Source of the DNA: Perkinsus chesapeaki
Taxonomy: Eukaryota; Perkinsozoa; Perkinsida; Perkinsidae
DNA: 64,000 nucleotides
NCBI GenBank assembly: GCA_013115145.1
Contig: JAAPAO010000115.1
Span: 1-64,000, forward strand
Direction: 5' to 3'
Shown one piece after another: positions 10,420 to 20,456 of this stretch. Within the stretch, counting starts at the first letter, position 1. Every line of letters begins with the position of its first letter. The position numbers and the translations under genes are program-made. Under the pieces are notes generated by a model. That model saw only the letters and a program-made list of their open reading frames with translations. It was not told the DNA's origin and made no database searches.

Positions 10420-11418
10420 TTATGTGGGGGCCCCATTCTGGTCTTCGAGCGTTAGTGCTGTTATAGACAGATATTCGCTGCGAGCAAGTGATGCTAGAAC
10501 AGCTATATCCCAATCATTCGTAACACTGAGGCACTTGAGAAGACCAGAACCAGAAAACATATCAGATTTGAGGATTTGGGTAGACGTTAATAAGTCAACG
10601 ACTACGACCCATGCTTGAAATATGGGAGTGTTACCGGGTACATCATTCAGAGTTCGGACAGCAATACAGGCCAAAGCACTTGTATTGGGGATGAACCGAC
10701 AAAGGTGGGCTCCTTGGATGGACGTGGACGACACATCTTCATCCGAGGAGTTTACTATTCTATAACGAATTGTATTATCAACAATAAAGAGTAGTTGATG
10801 ATTGGCGCTGAGAGAGGTATCAGCAATGCAATCAAATGAGTCAATCTCATCACTGGACTCGTAAATGCGTACCCAAGCATTGTAATCATCACTGCGTAAA
10901 TCCAAATAGTAGACAACCAAATCGCCAAGTGTTGTGATGAATATATGATGGTTTGAAACTACCATATTGTCAACCACCTCATACGCTCTTGAGAGAGGTA
11001 AAGGGATATCAGGCAATACTGAGGCCGCATTCGTAAGGGATAGTCTAACAATCGTGAGGTTCATACTGTCAACGCCGAAAATCATTGTGCCTTCTGTGCC
11101 GATAATTGAGAATCTTTGACCGATAAATAACTCCGCGACTGGCTCGCCAAAGTTGCTGGGCACATAGGCACATATTAAAGATTGTCGGGCCAAACACATG
11201 AGAGTGAGGAATGACGAGTCGCCGAGTGTGGTGATGTTGTCGATGTAAGTCTGCCTGCCAACGGTTGATCTCAAGGCTATCGAGGCTGGTATGGGCGACC
11301 TAAGATACCTCCAAACGTTCCAGAGGATGTCCTCGTGTAAGAATCCAATGCGTTTGTGTAAAACTCCAAGATAGACCGATAAAAGTTGCCGACGCCGAGA
11401 TGCTTGCCGAAAAGACAT
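10420..11418 (-). CDS. Propeller-like protein, copy 3
   Basis: Single-exon ORF of 332 residues from an ATG. The N-terminus is basic and helical (SFRQASRRRQLLSVYLG) followed by EDILWNVWRYLRSPIPASI, which aligns with DIIHSFLRSPTPVRIS of copy 1. The C-terminus SVTNDWDIAVLAS aligns with MVVTNGWRIAVMS. Blade-like repeats lie in between (ALACIAVRTLND). Same orientation as copies 1, 2 and 4. No membrane segment. The conserved N-terminal helix pair before a propeller resembles F-box-plus-propeller architecture, but no F-box can be claimed from sequence alone. Confidence 0.75.
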   Translation of the reverse strand: MSFRQASRRRQLLSVYLGVLHKRIGFLHEDILWNVWRYLRSPIPASIALRSTVGRQTYIDNITTLGDSSFLTLMCLARQSLICAYVPSNFGEPVAELFIGQRFSIIGTEGTMIFGVDSMNLTIVRLSLTNAASVLPDIPLPLSRAYEVVDNMVVSNHHIFITTLGDLVVYYLDLRSDDYNAWVRIYESSDEIDSFDCIADTSLSANHQLLFIVDNTIRYRIVNSSDEDVSSTSIQGAHLCRFIPNTSALACIAVRTLNDVPGNTPIFQAWVVVVDLLTSTQILKSDMFSGSGLLKCLSVTNDWDIAVLASLARSEYLSITALTLEDQNGAPT

Positions 11419-11854
11419 TCAACGCGGCACAAACTGATAAGACTGGCGGGATGGTGACACGGCTGCCCGTGTCACTGGAAAAAGACAGGAGCAATGATAG
11501 GCGAAATGTTTGATGGAAAGATGGTAACTACCGAGCGAATACCTCACGAACTATTGGCGGCAATCACACAGTGGCGAGGTTTAACTATCTGAAATGAAAA
11601 GGAAGTCTCTTTCACCGTAGATTAGATGACGAGGTTACTTGAATTGTGCGCCACGACAGGAGGGAACGCATGCATTGTTTGTGCGGGAAGATCCCAAAAT
11701 CGCGCAATCATCCAAGTTTGGAGACGAAACATCATCAACCATATAATACGTCGTTGATTAGCCGTGGTATAAGCTCAATGAAGTGTACGGTCTAAATTAG
11801 ACCGTCTAATTGAGGTTACTCAACAAAAACCCTCGCTTGAGAAACTTCTAGAAG

Positions 11855-12133
11855 CTATTCGAGGTGGGGCCAGAATTGTTGGAGACAGGAAAGGTGTCCA
11901 GCAATGACGGCCCCGGGGTATTCCACGAAGCTGGATAAAATCGTTTCAACGAATCCACGTTGCTCCGGCGACAGGTTAAACGGATCCTTAGGGGGCATTT
12001 CGTAAGCAACTCGAGCTGCAGTTGGCAGAGTTAGGTCGGGAAGAGTCGTGAAAAGATTGAGTTCAACGTCGGTTATCGCGACACCGGGAATTGTGAGAAC
12101 AACTCCCAAGAACGATACGAGTAGAGGCTTCAT
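11855..12133 (-). CDS. Small secreted protein (module member, copy 1)
   Basis: 92-residue ORF from the ATG that begins MKPLLVSFLGVVLTIPG, a typical signal peptide; an upstream in-frame ATG at 12202 would place that peptide internally and is less likely. The mature part contains LSPEQRGFVETILSS, matching LSEEQRGFLETVLES in the paralogue at 14900-15169, and both end in an aromatic-rich tail (LQQFWPHLE / FEKYWGVQS). It sits 331 bp downstream of a GGCT-like gene, exactly as its paralogue sits downstream of the other GGCT-like gene. Function unknown. Confidence 0.7.
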   Translation of the reverse strand: MKPLLVSFLGVVLTIPGVAITDVELNLFTTLPDLTLPTAARVAYEMPPKDPFNLSPEQRGFVETILSSFVEYPGAVIAGHLSCLQQFWPHLE

Positions 12134-12463
12134 CGAATTGTGGGACTCAACCTGAGAGAAAAGTACAACTGATCTCTCCGACGTACTGTAGCTAATAAGC
12201 ATTTACACCGTTAATAAGACAGCGCTTGAAAATTTCAAATCATTCTGAGTTGATAAACAACTCAGTTGATAAATTGTTGGATTAGTGGAAGCAATTTAGC
12301 ATGTAACCAAAGTACCGACGGCAAATTGATATACGACCTGGCGGAAATATGGTATGAATCTGTTAGAGGAATATTCTAAATGTAAGAATAATAAGCGAAC
12401 ATCCCCACCGGCAAGATTCGAACGCGTGGGGTGATATGGCTCGACTTTTCATGGGAGTTCAAT

Positions 12464-14476
12464 TCAGAATGCTAAATGAGGTATACAGTAGCCTACCACT
12501 TCTTCTGCAGTGAATGTTCGGGTGTAGAGTTTAGTGAGACGATCATCGATGGACCAATCAAAGTGCTTGTAAGGAATATATTGTTGAGATCGAAGATACT
12601 TTATCCAACCAGGTGCCAGATGTGCACGCTCAGCTCCGTTTATTAATGTCTTCAGGTATCTGAGAGCAATACATAAACGAAGGGGAAGGGAATGATATGT
12701 TTTTAAAAGGAATGCTTCTCTAAAACACCTAAAGGAGTTTTTCGTGTTCTTTACCAATCGTTTTATATATATATAAAGTCTGGAAGGATGTAATAATGAG
12801 CTGCTGCTGCTACTGCTGCTACTGCTGCTGCAAATCAGCATCTAGCACACTTTGCATTGCTCGTAGAGTACATTATCGAACACATGGCTCCTCAAATGAA
12901 GCGAGTTGAACGTGGCGACTCATCACTGGTGAGCCCATTATGGTAGAAATGGGGCCATTACAGTTGTACAACATCACAAACACATGCCATAGCTTAGTAT
13001 CCTTTAAGTTGTTTATTTTTTCAACGAAAAGTTGTATGTGAGCATAGAATCTACGACACTCATTGCAAATCGCAAGTCCTCGGCAATTCACTAGCAGTTT
13101 GCCGTGTGATGCGTTGGCAATCGGCGATGCAAAGCTCAGTTTAAGACATCTCTGCGACCGCCTGTTTCACTAACGGGAAGTCATGTGCGCACCTTCGACT
13201 AGGCAGCCCATCCTCGAGCTCGCTAGATCCCGGAAACGTCTTTGTTTGCATATATATCATGACCCTCAAGCTCCCACCGCTACAATCATCAACGTATGGT
13301 GATACTTCAATCCATTGACGGTCATAAGAAGGGCCCTCACGAGAATCCAAAGTCCGAAGGCCCTCCTTGGTGAACCAGACAACAACGCCGTGAACCTGAA
13401 GGTGGGGAAGGAATAATATTGATAGGAGCTACTTCTGTGCTGGTAATCAGATGACGAACTTTGCTACATAGGATATTTCAACCATCTCGGTTATTTTCCT
13501 CCCTTTGTGCGTCGAGTTAATCCGCGTCCGATGAGAGCCCCTCCACTATTCAAGAGTAGCCATTACTCGTATTAGTCGAGCGTGGTGGTCTCGCATAAAA
13601 AGCCCTGCCGGATCCGTGCTGGACCGGAGCGCGACGTGGCCCAAGGTGCAGGAAAGTATCGAGGATTTTTTCTTCGAAAACCAAGTCCGTGGAGTAATAT
13701 AGCGATATATCCATGTTAGAAGAGTTCCCATGCCAAATTTCAGGTTGATATGACTAGCAGTAGTAGTTAAGAAGTTGAGCCCTCCACACGACCTTGGGTC
13801 TCTAGCTTGCGCGTACTGTAGAAGGTGTAGATCTCAATATTATTGATACCAGTCATTATAAGTAACGTGCGATAGAGAACAATCATCTAGTGCTCTTGGC
13901 ATTCTTTTATTTATACCGCAACCAGCACACGGTGGATGAGCGTAGAATTGTATGTTGAGAAGCATGGCTCATTGGTGCCATACATAGGCTGATAATCGAA
14001 ATAATTCCCAACGTATCAAACTGGCTTACTGTCGATCCTTTTTTTGGACGAACATTGCCGTAATGACCTTCATAAGCAACCATGCCTTTCGGGGATAAAT
14101 TAAATATCAACTCGTAATCATCGAGGGTCTGAAAATGACACGCATCTCTCTGAGACAATCGAAGATTCATCTAGCGGCAGATGCAAACAATCGATACCGT
14201 CTTTCATTTGCCAACTTCGATGCTATTCGTCCGACCATTCAAGAACGGTGGTATTTCTGCACCACAGTAGAGCTCTCAAATACCAAAGAACGGACGTCGA
14301 TTTCCATGGCAAACAGTTTAACGTACAGCTCTAATTGGTTTCCGGTTGCTAACTTCAATCCCTCGACTCTTGAGAGAATCTAAGCTCATATTTGCACCGA
14401 ACGAGAAGACTGGTATCTCCCCACTGGATGGTATTGGCTCTCGGGAGCCCAAAACATTTTTGAAAACATGTATCAT
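12464..14476 (-). CDS. Gamma-glutamylcyclotransferase-like (AIG2/GGCT fold) protein A
   Basis: Four exons traced by eye: 14476-14327, 14128-14030, 13395-13193, 12659-12464; they sum to 648 nt, 215 residues, with GT..AG at every junction. The fold's substrate loop FxYGSNM appears as FSFGANMS in exon 1. VHGVVVWFT then LDSREGPSYDRQW in exon 3 matches the GGCT strand and the loop with the catalytic glutamate. PSRR|YLKTLINGA bridges exons 3 and 4. GGCT enzymes release 5-oxoproline from gamma-glutamyl peptides or glutathione; whether this copy is active is unknown. The third intron (533 nt) contains a CTG microsatellite. Paralogue B lies directly upstream with the same exon phases. Confidence 0.8.
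12797..12836. repeat. CTG-type microsatellite
   Basis: A run of CTG triplets interrupted by CTA lies in the last intron of GGCT-like gene A. Confidence 0.85.
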
Positions 14477-14899
14477 AAAAACAACTAAAATGAATGTTGC
14501 ACCTCGATACCATTCACACTCATCATCAACAGGCCAGAGATATCTTAATTTTCGGAGCTACCATTTCTGGGACTATGGTTTCAGTTAATTGATCCACATG
14601 AATTTATTGTTGTCAACGTTTATCAGTTCATTATCGTATTGAATCATCCTCTGTGACTTGTAATTCGACAGCAGCCTTGTTATTGGTAACAAGTGACGCA
14701 TCGGAAAACTCCGGGATGGTTTCCGGGGTATCTTTCGAGATCCGAGCTCGAGTAACTGTCGTTGGTCGGGTGCGGGAGAGAAGTGTTACAGATGGTGCAT
14801 AATCGATCAAGCGATCGATTTCAGAGTTATATCTCATAACTACTTCAAACACAACTCTCCTGTTATGAGAAACACGAGATGAAATAGAATCAAAACTAA

Positions 14900-15169
14900 T
14901 CATGATTGCACTCCCCAATACTTCTCGAAATCGCCTTCCAATTTCCCTACAATTCTCAACCGTTTAGTTTGCGAAACGGCAGACTCTAAGACAGTCTCAA
15001 GAAATCCTCGTTGCTCCTCCGACAAGGAACCTTCAACTGGCGAGGCGTCATAGGAAACAAATCGAGCGCAAGTGTGGGTTAGATCCCCACCGAGTGCAAA
15101 AAGCTTTCGTTCAAGTGTTGTCAAATTGTTCGGGACAGCCAGAACGACTCCCAAGAGGGATATCAGCAT
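14900..15169 (-). CDS. Small secreted protein (module member, copy 2)
   Basis: ORF of 89 residues from ATG 15169, starting MLISLLGVVLAVP, a short signal peptide like that of the copy at 11855-12133. It carries the shared block LSEEQRGFLETVLES and one mature cysteine (HTCARFVSY). It lies between GGCT-like genes B and A in the same orientation. Longer in-frame upstream sequence lacks the signal-peptide logic. Function unknown. Confidence 0.7.
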   Translation of the reverse strand: MLISLLGVVLAVPNNLTTLERKLFALGGDLTHTCARFVSYDASPVEGSLSEEQRGFLETVLESAVSQTKRLRIVGKLEGDFEKYWGVQS

Positions 15170-15315
15170 TGTAGATTCGGATTCACGGTGATGGGGAATC
15201 TGAAGAAGCATGATTATCAAATCCAAATTCGACGCGGAAGGGGGATAGTCGTGGAAATAACACGAATATGCTACCAGTGTGATGATACATTGAAAAGGGT
15301 GAAGTACAAGATTTA

Positions 15316-16693
15316 TCAGAGCAAGGGAAAAACAAGTGCGCAACTGTTGGAGACTGAAGGAACCTCAAAGAGGTCATCATTGCTATAGGAAGTATTTCCA
15401 AGTTGAAAAAGGCTGACAAGATCAGCTTCGTTTTTTCTCACTTCTTCCTTTTTGAAAGTCTTCCTGTTAAGCTGTTCGATCCTCCCTTCCGCGGCGATAT
15501 CAAATTTCATGAAGTCTATAAAAGGGATCGATCGAAGCTTCGAGATCCATTTGTCGCTTAATTCAGCTTTTTCTGCTCCGTCGATCAACGTCTTAATATA
15601 CCTTGAATCAACACTTTAATTTCTCATACCAACTTTTACTCACCTCCTCCCAGGTTTCCCTTCATTTCGTTCACCAGGTTGCTGTTGATAAATCATAACT
15701 CCAATTTCATCTCCTCCATCATAGAGTTCAACTGTCGCCCATCGACGCTCATACCGTGGGCTTTCAAAACCATCTAGATGAGCCAAGCCCGCTCGAGTTA
15801 TCCAAAACACTACACCGTGGACCTATGGGAGTCAATCATACTGGTAAAGTGGAAGATGCTGGAAAGGCTATCAAACCCATTGTGGAATACCTTTACTGTC
15901 AGACCGCCAGTAATACCGTACGAATTTCGATCAGATGTTTCACGGGCTCGAGTTTTTCGGTCAATTTTCGGTAACATTTCAATTGAGTCGTGGAATCGAG
16001 TCATACCACTTTGGGTGATACGTTCCTCTAGATGCGGAAATGAAGGTTAATGGAAGACTGAAAGAGCACCGAAACCGGGAGGGAAGTCCATTAGCACGCG
16101 CACGATTTTCTGATCTTCCTATAACACCTCCACCCTATTCTTCTGTTACTAGACCCTTTTATTAAGATTCAATCACCTCCGAATAAGGGCAAGGAGTAAC
16201 GTTGGCATAATAACCCTCCTTGAAGAAGAGACCTTGTGGCTCCATATCAAATACGAGATCGTAATCCCGTAGTATCTACAAATGACAATATTAAGTATCC
16301 TAATGATTCAATATACGGTATCAAGGATGGCTTTTCATAGCAAAACCTTTTATTAAACGTCTGCCATGTCTGTAATGCTACCAAGCTTCCTTCTGTATAC
16401 ATTAACATAGGCCCTGGACCGTATGGTGCCGTTCGCGAGCGAGAGAGATCAACAATTACTTAACAAACATATATTATAATTCACTGATGCATAAAATCCT
16501 CCTTTTAATAAGCCATAAGTTGATATCTTCCTACCGCTCTTCTCGATTCTTTTAGTCCGGTCTCAACCCCCCGACTCTTCAAGGAATCAGCACTCATATT
16601 TGCGCCGAATGAAAACATCGGTATCTCATCCATGTCTTCTGGTATGTCTACTCGATACGCTTGAGGAGGAGGCTCATCTTCGGACGCAACCAT
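15316..16693 (-). CDS. Gamma-glutamylcyclotransferase-like (AIG2/GGCT fold) protein B
   Basis: Four exons: 16693-16535, 16275-16177, 15822-15644, 15601-15316, total 723 nt (240 residues), all with GT..AG ends and the same phases as gene A. Exon 1 has MFSFGANMSADSLKSRGVE (substrate loop). Exon 2 has LRDYDLVFDMEPQG (gene A: LDDYELIFNLSPKG). Exon 3 has VHGVVFWITRAGLAHLD followed by GFESPRYERRW with the candidate catalytic glutamate. Exon 4 has RYIKTLIDGAEKAEL. The C-terminal 25 residues differ from A and the last exon could instead splice at the GTGAGA after KKEE. Followed by the secreted gene at 14900-15169. Confidence 0.78.
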
Positions 16694-17054
16694 ATTATTA
16701 TTAAAAAAAGACTGGTCGAATGGTAAATATGATTTATTATTTTTAAATAGTAAAATGCTACGAATTTACAAAGCGATGAAAACTGAGGGCACTTACGACC
16801 CGAAACGTTACTGAGAGTATCAAGTGGAACCTTCCTAAAAAATAGTCATATTGGATTGAAGAAGATAAAAGACTTTACCTTGGCCTATCTACACTGACCT
16901 CCGGAGGGGGAGGATAAATGTGACTATAGCCACTAGGGATTTCTATGTTCTATTTGGATTAACCTCCCAAAAGATATTTATTTGCTCAGAACGCTGACCA
17001 TTGATAACGGCAGTTAATATTATAAAACAATATGAAAAGCTTGCTTAACAAAAC

Positions 17055-18067
17055 TTAGTCAAACTCTGGTTCGAGAACAACAGCAACGTTGCTCCCTTTA
17101 AACCTCATACTTGCCAATAGCTTTCCAGCACCGATAGAATCGAGCTGTTGGATCGACGATTCGATACCAAGAAGTTGCTTGTCAATCTGGAATAGGTTGC
17201 CGTCTCCATCGTCACCAGTAGGAGTCATACCGTACCGCCATACGAAGAACTTAGTTAGCATCTTGTAGTTAGCATTACCATATAAAGAATGGATAAATGC
17301 TCGTCGAAGGCAAGGCACGTTGGGCGACGTAAACCATCGAGAAGTACTTCACCGGGCTTTTTACGGTTATAAGTGTCGAATTGAACAACCCTGCTGTTGG
17401 AGGTATCGGCAACTAGAATAAATCTATCTTTAATAAGAATAGTATCAGAAGGGAAGGCCAATCGTGGGGCTTCATGAGAATTAACGGTATCATAATAATA
17501 AATAGCATGATTGTTGTCAATCTCTATTATTCTACAATTGAATGTATCACATACAATAGATCCTCTTCCACCATATCGCTGGATAGCCGAGAAAACAGTG
17601 TGAGGGGCAATAGTGTTGTTGGCGTCGTCTGGAGGAATGAGTAAATCAAGGACAAACTCGTCATGAAGCTCGTGGGCCACACTACCATCTGATCTAAGAT
17701 ACGACCGGCTGAGCAGCTCCCCTGTAGTGGCTCGAAATCTCCCAATAGAACCATCTTGGAATGTGAAGGAACCAATCAAAGTGGGGATATCGGGTTCCTT
17801 GTCCATATAGCGTTTGATAGGAATTAAACGCGTCGGCAAACCCGAGGGCTTCAGAAATTCCCAAACTATCATCTTGAGGTCGCTGCCATAATATTCTGCA
17901 CTGTTATTTGCAGCTTCCAACAAAATACACATTTGCGGTCGAGTTCTCTCATAAATTGGCCTCTCCTGTGTTTGGTTGAAATCACTTTTACAGAGGAGTG
18001 AATCAGAGAATGACGAAATGCCGTGGCCGATGGGTTTTATGATGTTATTTGAAAGGCGGGCCCCCAT
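17055..18067 (-). CDS. Propeller-like protein, copy 4, with a 17-nt reading-frame interruption
   Basis: The reading frame runs from ATG 18067 to about 17279, then is broken by an out-of-frame block and resumes to the stop at 17055. Removing the 17 nt at 17262-17278, which begin GT and end AG, gives a 331-residue protein, the same size as the paralogues (322-347). The protein has the family N-terminus (VWEFLKPSGLPTRLIPI) and NHL-like repeats (SIVCDTFNCRIIEID, ILVADTSNSRVVQFD, PTCLAFDEHLSILY). The block is also explicable as a 14-bp tandem duplication. If neither splicing nor correction occurs the product is truncated at about 270 residues. Function unknown. Confidence 0.7.
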
Positions 18068-18130
18068 TTATTAAGACATGCATAAAATATTTTCAGGAAC
18101 CTCCTGCTTAATCGCCAAAAAATGGGAATA

Positions 18131-18212
18131 CGACACCTGAGGGATTCGAACCCTCGCGGGCAGAGCCCAACGGCTTAGCAGGCCGCCGCCTTAACCACTC
18201 GGCCAAAGTGCC
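18131..18212 (-). tRNA. tRNA-Ser (GCU)
   Basis: 82-nt cloverleaf. The 7-bp acceptor stem pairs GGCACTT with AGGTGTC (two G-U). The D arm is GCCGAGTGGTTAAGGC. The anticodon stem GCGGC/GCCGT holds loop CTGCTAA, anticodon GCT. A long variable arm (TGGGCTCTGCCC) is typical of serine tRNA. The T arm is GAGGGTTCGAATCCCTC. No intron and no encoded CCA. It reads AGC/AGU codons. Confidence 0.95.
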
Positions 18213-18812
18213 TGATAACGGCAGAAAGGTAAAGGTGCTACTGTATGTGTCAGTTGTCATGAAGGCAACCTTCAGATACGTAGACTCGAAGACCTCGTAA
18301 TATCGCTTTCGAGGTGAACGCTGATTGTATCGAATATTGTCGGCGATGAAATATCATCAAATACGATCAATGAATATCGATGCGAATATGGCAAGCGATG
18401 AAATGACGAGAGAGTGAATTACAAAGTACATTCAGTATATTGGATGGTGAAAAGTGAATCAAACAGCAACGGCTGAATCGCTGCATATGAGCAAGGACGC
18501 TATTTCACTACAGTAACCCTACTCATGTGCAATACGAAGCACTCATTCAATGGCCGCTAACACGTTCATGAGCAAGTTAAATGAGATGGCCGTTCGTTCA
18601 CTATTGGAAACACAAGTCTTTAGTAGAGATATTGCACACTATCTCGTAGCTGATGATGGTTTTGGTCGAAAGAAATATTACTCGCAGATAGCGATTTAAA
18701 ATCAAACAGTAGAGGAGATTCGCTATCGAGTTTGGTGATACAAGGAAAGCCAAACGACCGGTAAAAAATCTAGTAAATGCCTCGCCAATGCCAGGCATGC
18801 GCATGAGCGGCT
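18213..18812. other. Intergenic region
   Basis: No supported feature between the tRNA and the 3' end of the first subtilisin gene. Confidence 0.5.
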
Positions 18813-20282
18813 TCAGACGAATAGCAGTAAGAAAATCACAAACACAAGAGAAACGCGAGAATACGGAAGAACAGCCGCAGACGACTGAGGAATGCATTCT
18901 TCTCCTCCGACGGACCGCTTCTCCTTTGGAGCAATTGTAGGTTTTGTCAAACCAATTTCAACCGCTTTCTCAGCATTAAGTCGACCAAAGTAACCAATCT
19001 CGCTGTTGAAGCGGTTGTTCAATCCGTCCGCAGATTCCACTATGGATTTTTTAATGTCGTCAAATGACAAACCAATAGAGTACAAAATAGCAGCAACACC
19101 AGTGACATGTGGAGTGGCCATCGATGTACCAGTCATATATACGTACTCGTTGCTAGGATACGTAGAAGGTATCTCCACACCAGGAGCAGCAATGTCGACG
19201 TACGGTGCGTAGTTGCTGTGTGACGCCAGTTGATCATCGGATGTTCTCCCACTCGACGCTACACAAATCATATCAACCTGTTCGGTAAATGCACAAGGAT
19301 ACACCTTATCAACGCTGATATCGCGGCCTTCGTTACCGGCAGCTGCAACCACCAGATGGCCCTGCTCGGCAGCCCTCGAGATTGCCAACCTGAATGTTGA
19401 ACTGGCATCGGGGCTGCCATAAGAATGAGATGACAAATCGGCACCCTGCTCGACAGCATAATTAAGAGCTTCCAAAGCCAGTCGCACATCGCCCGTGCCG
19501 TCCGGACCGAAGACTCTCAAAGGCATTATCTTCACACGAGCGATACCGGCAACTCCGACACCGTTGTCGGTTACAGCGCCTAGAATGCCAGCACAGTGAG
19601 TACCATGACCATTCACATCACTCACATCGCTGTTGTCGTCATGAAAGTTGTAACCATAACCACAACTATCACTGGCGAAAAGGTTCTCCCGGAGGTCCTC
19701 ATGCCGATAGTCAACACCGGAATCAATAACAGCTACAACAACTTCTCGAAGGTCTCGCTCTTCTATGAGCTTCCACGCATCCTTCATACCAATCAAGTCC
19801 AGGTTCCATTGCTTTGAAGAATACTTGTCGTTGACGCCAAGACCAGACAGAGACGACCGCACCCCACCACTGATGGCAGTGGAGGCAGTTATTTCTAATT
19901 TAAGGGTATAGTTCGGCTCACATAGCACCACCATATCGAGTTCTTCACCAGCCTGCTCCAAATACCGGCATACATCATCACGAGTAGCATTGCATTCCTC
20001 ACCAGCAGTCTTCACAACTTGTACACCAATCGTTGCCATTGTCTCAACCGATAGTGTATTGGCCAAACAAGCCTCCACTGCAGCATCTGTAGATGACAAG
20101 CGTCTTGAGCTGCCAGACCAAAGGGCTGGTACATCACGGACGTCGATAATGTCGGAAATGGACGCCAGCTGAAGTACACCAGATTTGGCCGACTTGGTGA
20201 TGCTTACAATAGTATTGTCATCAGCGATGTCGCCCAATGACAAGTTAATTAGAATAGATAGTATATAGAGGAACCGAAGCAT
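18813..20282 (-). CDS. Secreted subtilisin-like serine protease 1
   Basis: 489-residue, intronless S8 protease. Residues 1-17 form a signal peptide. A ~150-residue propeptide-like region precedes the catalytic domain. The triad is visible: Asp187 in VAVIDSGVDY, His226 in NGHGTHCAGI, Ser387 in GTSMATPHV; the oxyanion Asn317 lies in AAAGNEGR. The C-terminus is hydrophobic (VSLVFVIFLLLFV) and could be a membrane or GPI-attachment signal, which the tandem copy resembles. Extra cysteines in the catalytic domain suggest an extracellular protein. Subtilisins are the main secreted proteases of Perkinsus species. It lies 174 bp downstream of a paralogue in the same orientation. Confidence 0.93.
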   Translation of the reverse strand: MLRFLYILSILINLSLGDIADDNTIVSITKSAKSGVLQLASISDIIDVRDVPALWSGSSRRLSSTDAAVEACLANTLSVETMATIGVQVVKTAGEECNATRDDVCRYLEQAGEELDMVVLCEPNYTLKLEITASTAISGGVRSSLSGLGVNDKYSSKQWNLDLIGMKDAWKLIEERDLREVVVAVIDSGVDYRHEDLRENLFASDSCGYGYNFHDDNSDVSDVNGHGTHCAGILGAVTDNGVGVAGIARVKIMPLRVFGPDGTGDVRLALEALNYAVEQGADLSSHSYGSPDASSTFRLAISRAAEQGHLVVAAAGNEGRDISVDKVYPCAFTEQVDMICVASSGRTSDDQLASHSNYAPYVDIAAPGVEIPSTYPSNEYVYMTGTSMATPHVTGVAAILYSIGLSFDDIKKSIVESADGLNNRFNSEIGYFGRLNAEKAVEIGLTKPTIAPKEKRSVGGEECIPQSSAAVLPYSRVSLVFVIFLLLFV

Positions 20283-20456
20283 TTAGTAATGGTATGAGCG
20301 AAGACAGGCTATCAGGGAGACAGCGATTGTGTCGGAGTTGAGGCACTCATAAAATTAACTCAATACAGTATTCAAGCAAACGATTTTAGCCAACAGGCTG
20401 ACATGCTTTAACTGCATTTCACTTCACATAATGCAAATCATTCATTCCAGCAATTC

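Noticed and set aside
12873-13091. 72-codon ORF with several cysteines inside the last intron of GGCT-like gene A
   Set aside because: Starts at a non-ATG codon, has no counterpart in gene B, and lies between two junctions confirmed by the paralogue.
14631-14918. 95-codon minus-strand ORF downstream of the secreted gene
   Set aside because: Overlaps the end of a supported gene in another frame and joins to no exon; no counterpart in the sister module.
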